From Pleurocapsaceae cyanobacterium CSU_1_1 (GTDB taxonomy: Bacteria > Cyanobacteriota > Cyanobacteriia > Cyanobacteriales > Xenococcaceae): 41,277 bases of DNA. The stretch lies in the NCBI GenBank assembly GCA_012034765.1, contig JAAUOU010000033.1, forward strand, positions 1 to 41,277, written 5' to 3'. The notes below the pieces were generated by a model. The model saw only the letters and a program-made list of their open reading frames with translations. It was not told the DNA's origin and made no database searches. Positions 26,492 to 35,208 of this stretch are shown here, one piece after another; position 1 is the stretch's first letter; every line of letters begins with the position of its first letter. The position numbers were made by a program, and so were the translations under genes.

Positions 26492-27280
26492 CTAATAACC
26501 AAAAGTCCATATCCCTAATCCCGTAATCCCCAAACACAGTATTCCAGCAATCCCTGCTAAAGGCTGTTGCTTTATGCCTGTAAACCAGTGATCTTGATGT
26601 TTATAGATTAATAAATCTGCGGAATCGAGACAGGTTAAGCCCCAAATCCAGCCTGCATGAAGCCCTATGGGTAGGTAAATGGTATCGTTGATTGATCTAG
26701 CTGCCACTAACACCATCCCCATCAGCCATAAACCTGGAAGCTGTGGCCAGGTTTGTTTTCTTTCCCAAACTAAATGTAAAGCAGCAAAAATTCCGCTAGA
26801 GGCGATCGCCGCTAGCCAAAATGAATTATCTGTTAGTAGAGTAATAAATATATACCCACGAAATATTAGTTCTTCTACCAAACTGATTAGTAAACTCAAG
26901 CTCAAGATTGGTAACAATAAGCTGGGTATTTCCCTCAAATTCTGCCAACGCCAAGTAACTAGATTACCCAGAGATTCTAAGGTAAAAACCAGTATTAAAC
27001 TAACTAAACTAGTACCTAATCCTAATAATACATCCCACAGGTTGCTAGAAGTAAGGCTTAAACCAAGATCTGCAAAGGTTAAAAATTCTGTTTTAACCTT
27101 CCAGATAATTATTCCAGGGGCAAGAAGATAAAGAGAAGCTAAGAGAATTAACTTTTGCTTTGGTGTTAGGGGTTCTTTTGGCTGCCAGTCAATTAGTCGA
27201 AATAGCACTAGGGCAATGGGCAGCCAGATAATAGTCCATACTCCCAAGAAGCCAATAACCTTAAACCATGATGGACTCAT
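26492..27280 (-). CDS. CPBP-family intramembrane metalloprotease
   Basis: A hydrophobic protein of 262 residues from the preferred start at 27280 (MSPSWFKVIGFLGVW). An upstream in-frame ATG would add 27 polar residues. The CPBP (CAAX protease/bacteriocin-processing) motifs are Glu136-Glu137 with Arg141 (EELIFRG), His169 (AALHL) and His208 (GLHAG). About eight membrane segments are visible. Substrate is unknown; family members process prenylated proteins or bacteriocins, or confer immunity. It lies downstream of cyAbrB on the same strand. Confidence 0.88.
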   Translation of the reverse strand: MSPSWFKVIGFLGVWTIIWLPIALVLFRLIDWQPKEPLTPKQKLILLASLYLLAPGIIIWKVKTEFLTFADLGLSLTSSNLWDVLLGLGTSLVSLILVFTLESLGNLVTWRWQNLREIPSLLLPILSLSLLISLVEELIFRGYIFITLLTDNSFWLAAIASSGIFAALHLVWERKQTWPQLPGLWLMGMVLVAARSINDTIYLPIGLHAGWIWGLTCLDSADLLIYKHQDHWFTGIKQQPLAGIAGILCLGITGLGIWTFGY

Positions 27281-27369
27281 CAGCTTAATTGGATTAAATG
27301 ATAGTACATCGCAATGATTTGAAGAGACAAGGGTGTATCGAGCAAACGCTCTGACCGACAACTAACTAT

Positions 27370-27765
27370 TTAATTATTGTCTGCTGCACCATTGTCTTCA
27401 CCATCAATTTGTTTCAAGTGAATATGCTTGTATCCTAGCTTAATTTCAAATTTGTCACCTTCCTTTAAACCCATTGCTTGAGTATAGGTAGACCCAATTA
27501 CAATTTGACCATTTTTATGAACGCTGACTCGATAAGTAGGTTCACGTCCACGACCATCTTTTGCTCCTTCTGGATCTAAAGGAACTCCCTTGGCTGCAAG
27601 TACTGCATCGTAAAAATCAGTTAGGTTTACCCTCGTTTGATTATCTTTGGTGATTGTATAATATCCACATTTTTTAGCGGTTTCACGTCTTGGTAAATGA
27701 GACAATTCTCTTACTTTTTGCAGTAAGGCTTTTCCTGTTAATGGTGCTGTAGCAGCTTCACTCAT
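27370..27765 (-). CDS. cyAbrB-type transcriptional regulator
   Basis: A 131-residue DNA-binding protein of the cyanobacteria-specific AbrB family. The start at 27765 (MSEAATAPLTGKALLQKVREL) is preferred to an upstream ATG. The core reads CGYYTITKDNQTRVNLTDFYDAVLAAKG, then a C-terminal AbrB/SpoVT-type part VSVHKNGQIVIGSTYTQ and KLGYKHIHLKQI. Such regulators affect nitrogen, carbon and redox genes; I cannot decide by eye between the two conserved paralogues (cyAbrB1 and cyAbrB2), although cyAbrB2 fits better from memory. A large palindrome (27795-27827) lies in front and could mediate autoregulation. Confidence 0.9.
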   Translation of the reverse strand: MSEAATAPLTGKALLQKVRELSHLPRRETAKKCGYYTITKDNQTRVNLTDFYDAVLAAKGVPLDPEGAKDGRGREPTYRVSVHKNGQIVIGSTYTQAMGLKEGDKFEIKLGYKHIHLKQIDGEDNGAADNN

Positions 27766-27794
27766 AATTAATTTCAGTTTTAACCCAGTTGTTG

Positions 27795-27827
27795 ATACCA
27801 AATATTTATATATGTTTTATTTGGTAT
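27795..27827. promoter_or_regulatory. Large inverted repeat upstream of cyAbrB
   Basis: ATACCAAAT (27795-27803) and ATTTGGTAT (27819-27827) form a perfect 9-bp inverted repeat with a 15-nt A/T spacer, about 30 to 62 nt before the cyAbrB start. It could be an operator or a leader hairpin. Confidence 0.5.
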
Positions 27828-28427
27828 GAATTGACACTATTAAAAAATATACCGTTTATTCTCACTCTTGTCACAATTTTATGATGATAATTAGTTTTTT
27901 TTAATAATGTTCAGTTTTTTTATTTTAGATGATTAAGTCTATTGTTCCAAATCACTGATTTTGCCTTAAGAATATTATAGAGGTTTTCGCAGCTTTGATT
28001 CTAAAATCCAGCTTCTTTAAAGTAATAATTACTTAAAAACACTCTAGGTAAAATCTTGACTGTTGCTAGTCAAAAATGTTAGAGGAAAAATTGCAAATAT
28101 CGCGATGTTTTGAAAAAAGCTAGGTTACGGTAGCGAATATTACAGGTGCTGTGGAGGTTTATTATATTCTTTTGGACTCGATAATTTTGTGGCTGGTTGA
28201 GAAAAAACAAGAGAATAATCTGGTTCATCAAAAAATATTAGCCAAAATAACCATCAAAAGCTGATGTTAGAGTTTTCTGAAGTTTTCAACATTCTATTTG
28301 CTCCCTGTTTGCATTTAAGGGAAGATATTATTTATTTTGGTCATTAAAAAAAACAGAAAAACTAGCTTACATACTTTAGGATTTGAAAGTGACAACTTAA
28401 TTGAGGAAACAATTTTTAGTAACCGAA
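27828..28427. other. Long intergenic region between divergent cyAbrB and cobU
   Basis: Roughly 600 nt without a convincing gene. It is A/T-rich with runs of A. A small inverted repeat TTGACT (28056-28061) / AGTCAA (28068-28073) is present. No cobalamin-riboswitch core was recognised before cobU, and no conserved small RNA is evident by eye. Confidence 0.5.
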
Positions 28428-28985
28428 ATGTCTGATAGTCACAAAATCATCTTGGTAACAGGGGCTACTAGTTCAGGTAAAAGTGAATTTGCCGAAATTT
28501 TGGCACAGCAAAGCAACAAAGCTGTTACTTACATTGCTACCGCTAAAATAGACGATCGCGATCGCGAATGGCAAGCCAGAATTTTAAAACATCAGCAGAG
28601 AAGACCTGCAAGCTGGAACACTATTGCCGTAAACACCGATTTATCATCATACCTGAAACAAGCACTCACATCAGACTGTTTATTAATTGATTCTTTGGGT
28701 ACGTGGGTAGCAAACTGGCTGGAAGCTGAAGAATCTGCGTGGCAAACTGCCAAACAAGGGTTGTTATCGAGTCTGCAAACTACCGCAGCAACGACGATTC
28801 TAGTGGGGGAAGAAACAGGCTGGGGTGTAGTGCCAGCTTATTCAATGGGTAGACTATTTCGCGATCGCCTGGGCAACTTGTCGCGTCAGCTAGGCAATAT
28901 AGCCGATACCACTTATCTAGTAGCAGGGGGGCATGTAATTAATCTTAGTGTTTTGGGTGAACCCTTAAAAAAATATGGAATATAA
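28428..28985 (+). CDS. cobU: Adenosylcobinamide kinase / adenosylcobinamide-phosphate guanylyltransferase
   Basis: Bifunctional enzyme of cobalamin synthesis that phosphorylates adenosylcobinamide and transfers GMP. The ATG at 28428 (MSDSHKIIL) gives 185 residues; an earlier in-frame TTG at 28401 is less likely. The P-loop GATSSGKSEFA is followed by VTYIATAKIDDRDREW and by the DSLGTWVANWL segment. The C-terminal VVPAYSMGRLFRDRLGNLSRQLG is the family signature. cobK lies about 6 kb upstream but is not in the same operon. Confidence 0.93.
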   Translation: MSDSHKIILVTGATSSGKSEFAEILAQQSNKAVTYIATAKIDDRDREWQARILKHQQRRPASWNTIAVNTDLSSYLKQALTSDCLLIDSLGTWVANWLEAEESAWQTAKQGLLSSLQTTAATTILVGEETGWGVVPAYSMGRLFRDRLGNLSRQLGNIADTTYLVAGGHVINLSVLGEPLKKYGI

Positions 28986-29050
28986 TTGTCAAGCTCTTGT
29001 CTTTGTCTAGTCTGCAACTATGATCGTAATAAACACAAAAAGTAAGCAAT

Positions 29051-29464
29051 ATGGCATCGGCAACAGAAGTAAAAAACTACCTCGCCCATTGGTTTCAATT
29101 AGGCAAAAAACTGGTTTGGCGTAACGGTGAGGCTGAACTACTACCGTCAAAAATTCTTCAAGGCGATCGCTTTGCCTCAGAATTTGAAGAGTGCTGGCAA
29201 AAAATTATGAGCGTCAATGGTCAAGACTGCTATCTTTTGGGAGCAGAAGCCACGATTGAAGAACTATTGACTCCTGCCTGGACAATCGACCACTGTGCTA
29301 GATGTACTATGCCGATAGCCATGGTTGAGACAGGAATTCAACCTCTTGATTGTGCCTGTAGTGACCTGGAGAATTGGCCAAATACAGAATTACCTACTCC
29401 TCATTCTCCAATTAATAGCCAAACAAAATTAACCAGCATTAGCGATCGCCTGAAAACTAAGTGA
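29051..29464 (+). CDS. Conserved cyanobacterial protein of unknown function
   Basis: A 137-residue soluble protein, recognisable as a cyanobacterial conserved hypothetical type but without an assigned function. Visible are an N-terminal NYLAHWFQLGKKLVWRNG, the segment GDRFASEFEECWQKI, and three Cys in the stretch HCARC...CAC (around 79-101), which could bind a metal. The C-terminal 30 residues are polar and low in conservation. It sits 65 nt downstream of cobU on the same strand. Confidence 0.6.
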   Translation: MASATEVKNYLAHWFQLGKKLVWRNGEAELLPSKILQGDRFASEFEECWQKIMSVNGQDCYLLGAEATIEELLTPAWTIDHCARCTMPIAMVETGIQPLDCACSDLENWPNTELPTPHSPINSQTKLTSISDRLKTK

Positions 29465-29514
29465 AGCAAACAGTTACTCTGGCAATAATTGTCTGGAGAG
29501 TCAGAGATAGATGT

Positions 29515-30609
29515 TTACAGCGATCGCAATCCTGCCAATAATTCCTCTTGGGCGGTAAATGCCAGGTTGCAGATTGATTTTTGCCAATCAGGGCGATCGC
29601 TATAAAAGGCATCCAGCATATTCTGTTTAATTTCTACCGCTTGTTGAGTATTCAAATCGCCATAGGTATGCAGCCAATGATCGGCTCTGAGAGCGTAAAA
29701 AACTTCCGTTTCAGCTACTGTGCCAAATTCATAGACAGCAGCAATACAGGTTGAGGTCACCAATTTATTTTGCAAGGCAGCAATTAAAGTTCCCTGTGGG
29801 AAATAGGCAGCCACAGACTCCTCTGAACCCGTAACTATTAATTTATCACCCCAAATTGCCGAAGCTAAATTGTGATGGTTGCCAGCATTAACAGGCAGAC
29901 TCATTAGTTGTCCTGTCGCGTATTGTCCTAACCCTGTGTGATAATCCAGTAAACCTACTGCTTGTTTATCCCCCAAATAGCGATCGCTAATGTGATTAAG
30001 CATTCGATTTGACCAGGTGGGAACTTCTCCGCCATAAAAAGGTGCATACCAGTATTGATATTGTCCTTTAGCTAGGTCGGCTAAACCTGATGGTCTACTG
30101 TATAAGTATTCTGTGATTTGGTCTAAAGTTTCAGTCTGAGTTGTTTCTGTCCACTGTTGGGGGATAACTATGTCTGCTAGATCGTCATAAAATGTATTTT
30201 TTGGTAATGGTTGCTGAAAATCAAGAAAGTTACGGTTAAGATCAACACCATCCTCATTTACTCGTCTTAAATGACTCATGCCATAAGGATTTAAACCATG
30301 AATCATGACAATAGCAACCTCACTATCTGCTTGCAGATGCCACCCGGTTCTCATCGAACCAACTTGAATTCCTGAGCCACAATAGCCCTCTACTCCATGA
30401 GTCCCAGAGATCGAGAGTAAAACTTTTTGAGCAGCAAGATCGCCAAACCATGCCAGATCGAGATAGAGCTTTTCCCCAGCTATACCCCGCAAAGGATGTT
30501 GCCAAGATTTTAGCAAAGTAGCCCGATCAACAGCAGCAGTGAGAAAATTATGACGAGCCTTGGAATACTTTGAATTAAAGCCAGAAATATAATCTTCGTA
30601 TTGCATCAC
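29515..30609 (-). CDS. DUF2817 family M14-like metallopeptidase
   Basis: A 364-residue protein of the DUF2817 family, related to zinc carboxypeptidases of type M14. The probable zinc ligands are His71 and Glu74 (SGTHGVEGYCG) and His224 (LLDYHTGLG). Asp123-Asn125-Arg126 (DLNRNF) would hold the substrate carboxylate, and Glu294 (YEFGT) is the likely catalytic base. No signal peptide is seen, so it should act in the cytoplasm. Substrate unknown. It is followed on the same strand by no other gene (cobU cluster converges). Confidence 0.85.
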   Translation of the reverse strand: MMQYEDYISGFNSKYSKARHNFLTAAVDRATLLKSWQHPLRGIAGEKLYLDLAWFGDLAAQKVLLSISGTHGVEGYCGSGIQVGSMRTGWHLQADSEVAIVMIHGLNPYGMSHLRRVNEDGVDLNRNFLDFQQPLPKNTFYDDLADIVIPQQWTETTQTETLDQITEYLYSRPSGLADLAKGQYQYWYAPFYGGEVPTWSNRMLNHISDRYLGDKQAVGLLDYHTGLGQYATGQLMSLPVNAGNHHNLASAIWGDKLIVTGSEESVAAYFPQGTLIAALQNKLVTSTCIAAVYEFGTVAETEVFYALRADHWLHTYGDLNTQQAVEIKQNMLDAFYSDRPDWQKSICNLAFTAQEELLAGLRSL

Positions 30610-30615
30610 CTAATA

Positions 30616-31445
30616 TTAAGCTTGTTTTGCCAAACTATCCTTAGTGTTACAGCGGGTATAAGAATTCCAGGTAGTTAGATCTGGTGCTGGAAAAGCTAAA
30701 ATAGCTGAACGCGCTTGCTCATTTAAGCCTTTGACAAAACTAAAGTCGGCTCCAGCAATATTTTGGAGATTATCTAAATTTGCCCCACTCAGATCTGCTC
30801 CCCTAAAATCCACTCCTTTTAGTTCAGTATTCCCTAAGCGAGCATTGCGTAAACTTGCCCCTGTCATGATCGCTTTTTGCAAAATCGCGCCACTGAAGGA
30901 AACATCATCTAAAATTGCCCCCGTAAAATCTGTCCCACTTAGATAAGCACCAATAAATTTTGCCCTGTTAAATCCACCCCACGCAAATTGGCAGTATTAA
31001 GATAAGCTCCTGTCAACTTTGCTCCTGGACCTACAGCACCCGAACTTTGATAATCAAATTCTTCAGGAAAGGTCGTTGACAAATTATAGATAGTTACCTG
31101 AAACTGAGTATCGGTTAAATTAGCCCCAGTTAAATTGGCACGACGAAGATCCGCACGACTCAAATATGCTCCCGTTAGATCTGCTCCAGTCAGATCTGCT
31201 CCAGTCAGATCTGCTCCTCTTAAATCAGTCTTTTGCAGATTTGCTCCAGTTAGATTTGCCTCAACTAAATCGGCATTAGTCAAGATACTGCCAGAAAAAT
31301 TAACCTGTTCTAAGTTAGCCTGATTCAGAGCGATCGCATATAAATCTTGGTTACTAAAGTCGGCATGGGCTAAACTCTCTCCTGAATTAATTTTGGCAGT
31401 AATCTCAGCAGCAGCAGGAGATTTATTACTGGCTGTGGTAGGCAT
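30616..31445 (-). pseudogene. Pentapeptide-repeat protein, split by a one-base frameshift
   Basis: Two minus-strand open frames, 31445-30939 and 30882-30616, are parts of one pentapeptide-repeat protein. The first ends NTANLRGVDLTG followed by a spurious QNLLVLI tail. Adding one base at the CCC run (30963-30965, GGG on the coding strand) gives TGAKFIGAYLSGTDFTGA and joins directly to LQKAIMTGASLRNARL, giving about 276 residues of A(D/N)LxG-type repeats, a right-handed beta-helix. The central non-repeat stretch STTFPEEFDYQSSG is common in cyanobacterial members. The single-base loss in a homopolymer makes a sequencing error quite possible. Function unknown. Confidence 0.85.
31178..31217. repeat. 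15-bp tandem repeat inside the pentapeptide gene
   Basis: Two exact copies of GATCTGCTCCAGTCA (31178-31192 and 31193-31207) are followed by a partial third (GATCTGCTCC, 31208-31217). Each unit encodes one pentapeptide (ADLTG), so the repeat grew by in-frame duplication of coding units. Confidence 0.8.
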
Positions 31446-31471
31446 AGTTTAAATTAATAAAATTAATCAAC

Positions 31472-31846
31472 TTATTTCAGTTTGCTTCTAATTTCTTCAA
31501 CTCGCTTACGGTTAACTCCCAAATCCGATTTCCCCAGACGAGAGGCGGAGCGTACTTGAACAGTATTGGCATTATCTAAATAAAATTCCACATCATCGAC
31601 ATAACCCATCAACTTGCTTTTGAACTCGGCATAAAGATAGTTATCCTTTTCCTCAACAATGGTAGTCCCTTCCATTTCAGCTACTACTTTTTTAATCTCA
31701 GCAATAGATACCCCAGGCAAAGCATCAATTTTCGATTGAGCATCATCACTTTGACTATTCACACAGTTAGGAGTTCCAGGACAAGCCGTTAGCTTCCCGT
31801 CTTTCACTCCTAAATTGCTAGGTCGTTTTCCTGTAAAGTTAAACAT
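31472..31846 (-). CDS. DUF1499 family protein
   Basis: A 124-residue soluble protein of the DUF1499 family. The diagnostic motif is CPGTPNCVNSQS (about 22-33), followed by the DALPGVSIAEIK stretch, the DDVEFYLD strand and RSASRLGKSDLGVNRKRVEEIR near the end. No signal peptide. In plants and cyanobacteria the family is associated with the chloroplast or membrane stress, but no reaction is established. Confidence 0.85.
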   Translation of the reverse strand: MFNFTGKRPSNLGVKDGKLTACPGTPNCVNSQSDDAQSKIDALPGVSIAEIKKVVAEMEGTTIVEEKDNYLYAEFKSKLMGYVDDVEFYLDNANTVQVRSASRLGKSDLGVNRKRVEEIRSKLK

Positions 31847-31950
31847 TTGCTTAAATCTCTCTTTAAACTCTTTTTAAAACTCGGTTTGATTCTTAGTCGT
31901 AATTATCTCACACTAGTATGGGCAGGGCAGGGCATTGCCCTGTCTTGTCC

Positions 31951-33189
31951 CTATCCTGCCTTGGCTAAAACACTTGTTCCACCTGTAACTAACCTTAGCG
32001 CCTCTTGGTATTGCTGATCGGCTTCTGTAGCAATCTGCGTATAGGTAATCGGGTTTTGGGCAACCACATCGTCAGGCATAATTCCTAGCTTATTGATATC
32101 AGTATGGTTAGGAGTTTCATATTTAGCTACCGTTACGGCTAAACCTGCACCATCAGGCAACTCAAATAAAGATTGAATCAGTCCTTTCCCAAAAGTTTTT
32201 TCGCCCACTAATAAGGCTCTTTCATTATCCCGTAATGCTCCCGCCAGAATCTCACTTGCACTGGCTGTCCCCTGATTTACCAAAACTACTAGCGGATCTG
32301 CCGTTAAAATTTCATTGTTGGATTCAAAGCTACCCAAAGCTCCCTGACGATTTACGGTATAAACAATTGTCCCTCCATCAATCCACATGCGAGCGATTTC
32401 GATCCCAGCTTGGAGTAAACCCCCAGGATTATTCCGTAGATCTAGAATATAAGCCTCTGCACCCTGTTTTTCTAAGTTATTAACCCCATGCGCAATTTCC
32501 TTGGCTGCATTGGCACTAAATTGATTCAAGCGTACATAACCAACTTTTTTGCTGGTATTGGTATCTAAAGCAGTATAAACAGGATTGAGGGAAATGCGAT
32601 CCCGCACTATTTCTACATTACGAGGTTTGGCAGTTTTGTCTTGAGCAGACTGGATTCTTAAAGAAACTTTACTCCCTGTTACCCCTCGCATCATGGCTGC
32701 TGCTTCATCTAGAGTGATGGTTTTAGCATCTACTCCATCAATTTCCAAGATGCTGTCTCTCGGCTCAATTCCTGCTGCTTCGGCAGGAGAGCCAGCCAAA
32801 GGAGAAATTACTTCGATCAGTTTAGTTTCTGGGTTAACGTTAATCTGTAGTCCAACGCCAGAAAGTTCTCCTGATGTATTGACTTGTAAACTATGATATT
32901 GTTCTGGTCTTAGTAATCTTGTAAATGGATCGTCTAGAGTTGCCAGCATTTCTTCTATAGCACTGTATGTCTCTTCGCGATCGCGTAAAGGCTTTTTAAT
33001 AAATTTTTCTCTTAACTTCCACCAGTTTTGATGGTTGAGGGTTTCATCTAGATAAGACTGGTTGACAATCCGCCAAGATTGCAGCAACAGCTTTTGCTCC
33101 TCTGTAAAGGCTTGAGCATCAGGAATATACCAGCAAGAGGCAATCCAGAAAAATGCGACTAAAGCTAGGGAAAAAACTTTTTTGACCAT
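31951..33189 (-). CDS. ctpA: Carboxyl-terminal processing protease, CtpA-type
   Basis: A 412-residue S41 peptidase. The signal peptide ends near residue 27 (PDAQA). A PDZ domain covers about 100-185 and the catalytic domain about 210-390. The Ser-Lys pair is Ser310 (GTASASE) and Lys335 (EKTFGKG), 25 residues apart as in the known D1 processing proteases. It should act in the thylakoid lumen or periplasm, trimming the D1 C-terminus needed for assembly of the Mn cluster. ctpA next to petB is known in other cyanobacteria. Assignment among the paralogues (ctpA, ctpB, ctpC) rests on this linkage. Confidence 0.82.
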   Translation of the reverse strand: MVKKVFSLALVAFFWIASCWYIPDAQAFTEEQKLLLQSWRIVNQSYLDETLNHQNWWKLREKFIKKPLRDREETYSAIEEMLATLDDPFTRLLRPEQYHSLQVNTSGELSGVGLQINVNPETKLIEVISPLAGSPAEAAGIEPRDSILEIDGVDAKTITLDEAAAMMRGVTGSKVSLRIQSAQDKTAKPRNVEIVRDRISLNPVYTALDTNTSKKVGYVRLNQFSANAAKEIAHGVNNLEKQGAEAYILDLRNNPGGLLQAGIEIARMWIDGGTIVYTVNRQGALGSFESNNEILTADPLVVLVNQGTASASEILAGALRDNERALLVGEKTFGKGLIQSLFELPDGAGLAVTVAKYETPNHTDINKLGIMPDDVVAQNPITYTQIATEADQQYQEALRLVTGGTSVLAKAG

Positions 33190-33677
33190 AAGAGAAAATT
33201 AAGTACGGCGATATCTTGACTATGAACTATGACTGTTATTTTAAATTTAGCAATTCTTAACTAATTGTTACTTATTAACCAAGGCTATTTTTATTAATTG
33301 GACTATTGCGATCGTCAATCTATTCAAGATTTATGAGTTATCCCAACCTAAAATTGGCGTATAATACGACAATAAATAAAGACATCATAGCTTAAAGCTA
33401 TGTTACATTTTCTAAATAGAGTAAAACTTTTCTAATCTGGTCTTGCTCTAATCTGGACTCAAACAGCAAATACACATAATGCACAATGCGCAATTTCTGT
33501 CCCTAGAAAGATAAACTGATAAGTACGCATTTGCAACCTACAGACTTTGTCAGGCGGTATTGTAAATACTATTTTCTCAGGTAATAATTCTTGAGAGATT
33601 AAGTGATGCAAAGCTTTGCAAGGCTAAGGGTTAAACCTCATCCATAACTATTTTTTGTTAGTTAATTTATAGGCTTC
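33190..33677. other. Divergent intergenic region between ctpA and petB
   Basis: 488 nt without a gene. It holds the promoters of ctpA (minus) and petBD (plus). A hairpin CATAGCT / AGCTATG (33386-33402) with a 3-nt loop is visible, and a short heptad-like repeat (TAATGCACAATGCGCAA, about 33478-33493). Confidence 0.5.
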
Positions 33678-34345
33678 ATGTTTTCTAAACAAGTAACAGA
33701 TTCAAAAACTTTTCAGTGGTTTGATGAGCGTTTGGAGATTCAAGCAATTTCTGACGACATCACTAGTAAATATGTACCTCCCCATGTAAATATTTTCTAT
33801 TGCCTGGGCGGTATTACTCTAGTTTGCTTCCTAATTCAGTTTGCAACTGGATTTTGCATGACTTTTTATTATAAGCCCAACGTCGCTGAAGCATTTACTT
33901 CAGTTGAATACATCATAACGAAGTCAGCTTCGGCTGGCTAATTCGTTCAATCCACCGTTGGTCAGCCAGCATGATGGTCTTAATGATGATTTTGCATACT
34001 TTCCGCGTTTACTTAACTGGTGGTTTTAAAAAGCCTCGTGAGTTGACCTGGATTACTGGTGTCATCATGGCAGTACTTACCGTCAGCTTTGGAGTAACTG
34101 GCTATTCTCTTCCTTGGGATCAGGTTGGTTACTGGGCGGTAAAAATTGTCTCTGGTGTACCTGCTGCAATTCCTGTAGTCGGCGATCAAATGGTTGAGTT
34201 GTTAAGAGGCGGTGCTAGTGTTGGTCAAGCCACTCTAACTCGTTTTTACAGCCTGCATACCTTTGTCTTACCTTGGTTGATTGCAGTCTTTATGCTCCTA
34301 CACTTCTTGATGATTCGCAAACAAGGTATATCTGGTCCTTTGTAG
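33678..34345 (+). CDS. petB: Cytochrome b6, one-base frameshift in the sequence
   Basis: The cytochrome b6 subunit of the b6f complex, a membrane protein carrying the hemes that pass electrons from plastoquinol. The first frame runs [10 protein letters not shown] to SVEYIIT and then stops (33941); the second resumes at 33971 with MMVLMMILH. Inserting one A into the AA at 33917-33918 gives [18 protein letters not shown] and joins the two, giving exactly 222 residues, the normal length. Cys42 (IFYCLGG) is the covalent heme site, and [13 protein letters not shown] follows in the second part. The gene is essential, so this is most likely a sequence error in a homopolymer. petD follows after 241 nt. 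Confidence 0.93.
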
Positions 34346-34402
34346 ATTTTAAAATAATCAACCAGAGTTTCTGTATGGAGATTTAAATCCAGATGGATGT
34401 GG

Positions 34403-34439
34403 GTAAAGCAAATATATCTAAATACACATATTGCTTTAC
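34403..34439 (+). other. Hairpin in the petB-petD gap
   Basis: GTAAAGCAA (34403-34411) and TTGCTTTAC (34431-34439) form a perfect 9-bp stem, with further pairing inside after one bulged A. It lies in the intercistronic region and has no T tract, so processing or mRNA stability seems more likely than termination. Confidence 0.5.
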
Positions 34440-34586
34440 GCCAGTCGGCACAGAGGTAGATTAAAACTAATTGATTTTTTTCTAAACTTAAAGTGTCGCT
34501 TTATTTGATATTTGATACAGCAGTTGAAATAACTAACATTTTTTTATTTCGCTAGCTGAACCAAAGTAAATTTAGGAGAGAACACT

Positions 34587-35069
34587 ATGTCTACATTAAA
34601 AAAGCCAGATTTAACCGATCCTGCTTTACGCGCAAAATTGGCACAAGGCATGGGTCACAACTATTACGGTGAACCCGCTTGGCCCAATGATTTGTTATAT
34701 ATTTTTCCTGTAGTAATTTTAGGAACTATTGGCTTGGTTGTTAGCCTGGCAGTACTAGACCCTGCGGTTATGGGCGAGCCTGCAAATCCTTTTGCTACTC
34801 CTCTAGAGATTTTGCCTGAGTGGTATTTATACCCTGTATTTCAAATCCTCCGAGTTGTCCCTAGCAAACTATTAGGAATTGCTGCTCAAACAGCAGTGCC
34901 TTTAGGTTTAATGTTGATTCCTTTTATCGAAAGCGTCAACAAATTTCAAAACCCTTTCCGTCGTCCTGTAGCAACTACAGTCTTCCTCTTTGGTACTGTA
35001 GTAACTATTTGGCTAGGAATTGGGGCTACTTTTCCCATTGACGAGTCTTTAACTTTAGGCTTGTTCTAA
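34587..35069 (+). CDS. petD: Cytochrome b6f complex subunit IV
   Basis: Subunit IV of the b6f complex, pairing with cytochrome b6 to form the quinol-oxidation site. The 160-residue product starts [20 protein letters not shown] and has the key [13 protein letters not shown] motif (the PEWY residues bind quinol), with three membrane helices. The length is standard. A strong AGGAGAG ribosome-binding site lies upstream. It follows petB in the order found in all cyanobacteria. Confidence 0.97.
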   Translation: MSTLKKPDLTDPALRAKLAQGMGHNYYGEPAWPNDLLYIFPVVILGTIGLVVSLAVLDPAVMGEPANPFATPLEILPEWYLYPVFQILRVVPSKLLGIAAQTAVPLGLMLIPFIESVNKFQNPFRRPVATTVFLFGTVVTIWLGIGATFPIDESLTLGLF

Positions 35070-35095
35070 AATCTACCAAGCTTTGGGCTTTGGTA

Positions 35096-35165
35096 AAAAG
35101 ACACAGTAGTTCAGTGTTTAGCTTGAGTTCTGACTTGGGTTAACTATTGTTCAGCTGTGTCTTTT
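35096..35165 (+). terminator. Long hairpin after petD
   Basis: AAAAGACACAG (35096-35106) and CTGTGTCTTTT (35155-35165) form an 11-bp perfect stem around a 48-nt loop region that can fold further (TAGTT with AACTA). It begins 27 nt after the petD stop and could be the operon's 3' end. Confidence 0.5.
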
Positions 35166-35208
35166 GGTATAAAAGAGAATTAAATTATGATCGCTACTTT
35201 GATTTTAT

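Noticed and set aside
27828-28427. Cobalamin riboswitch before cobU
   Set aside because: I looked for the conserved B12-box pattern and did not find it; nothing in the region supports the fold by eye.
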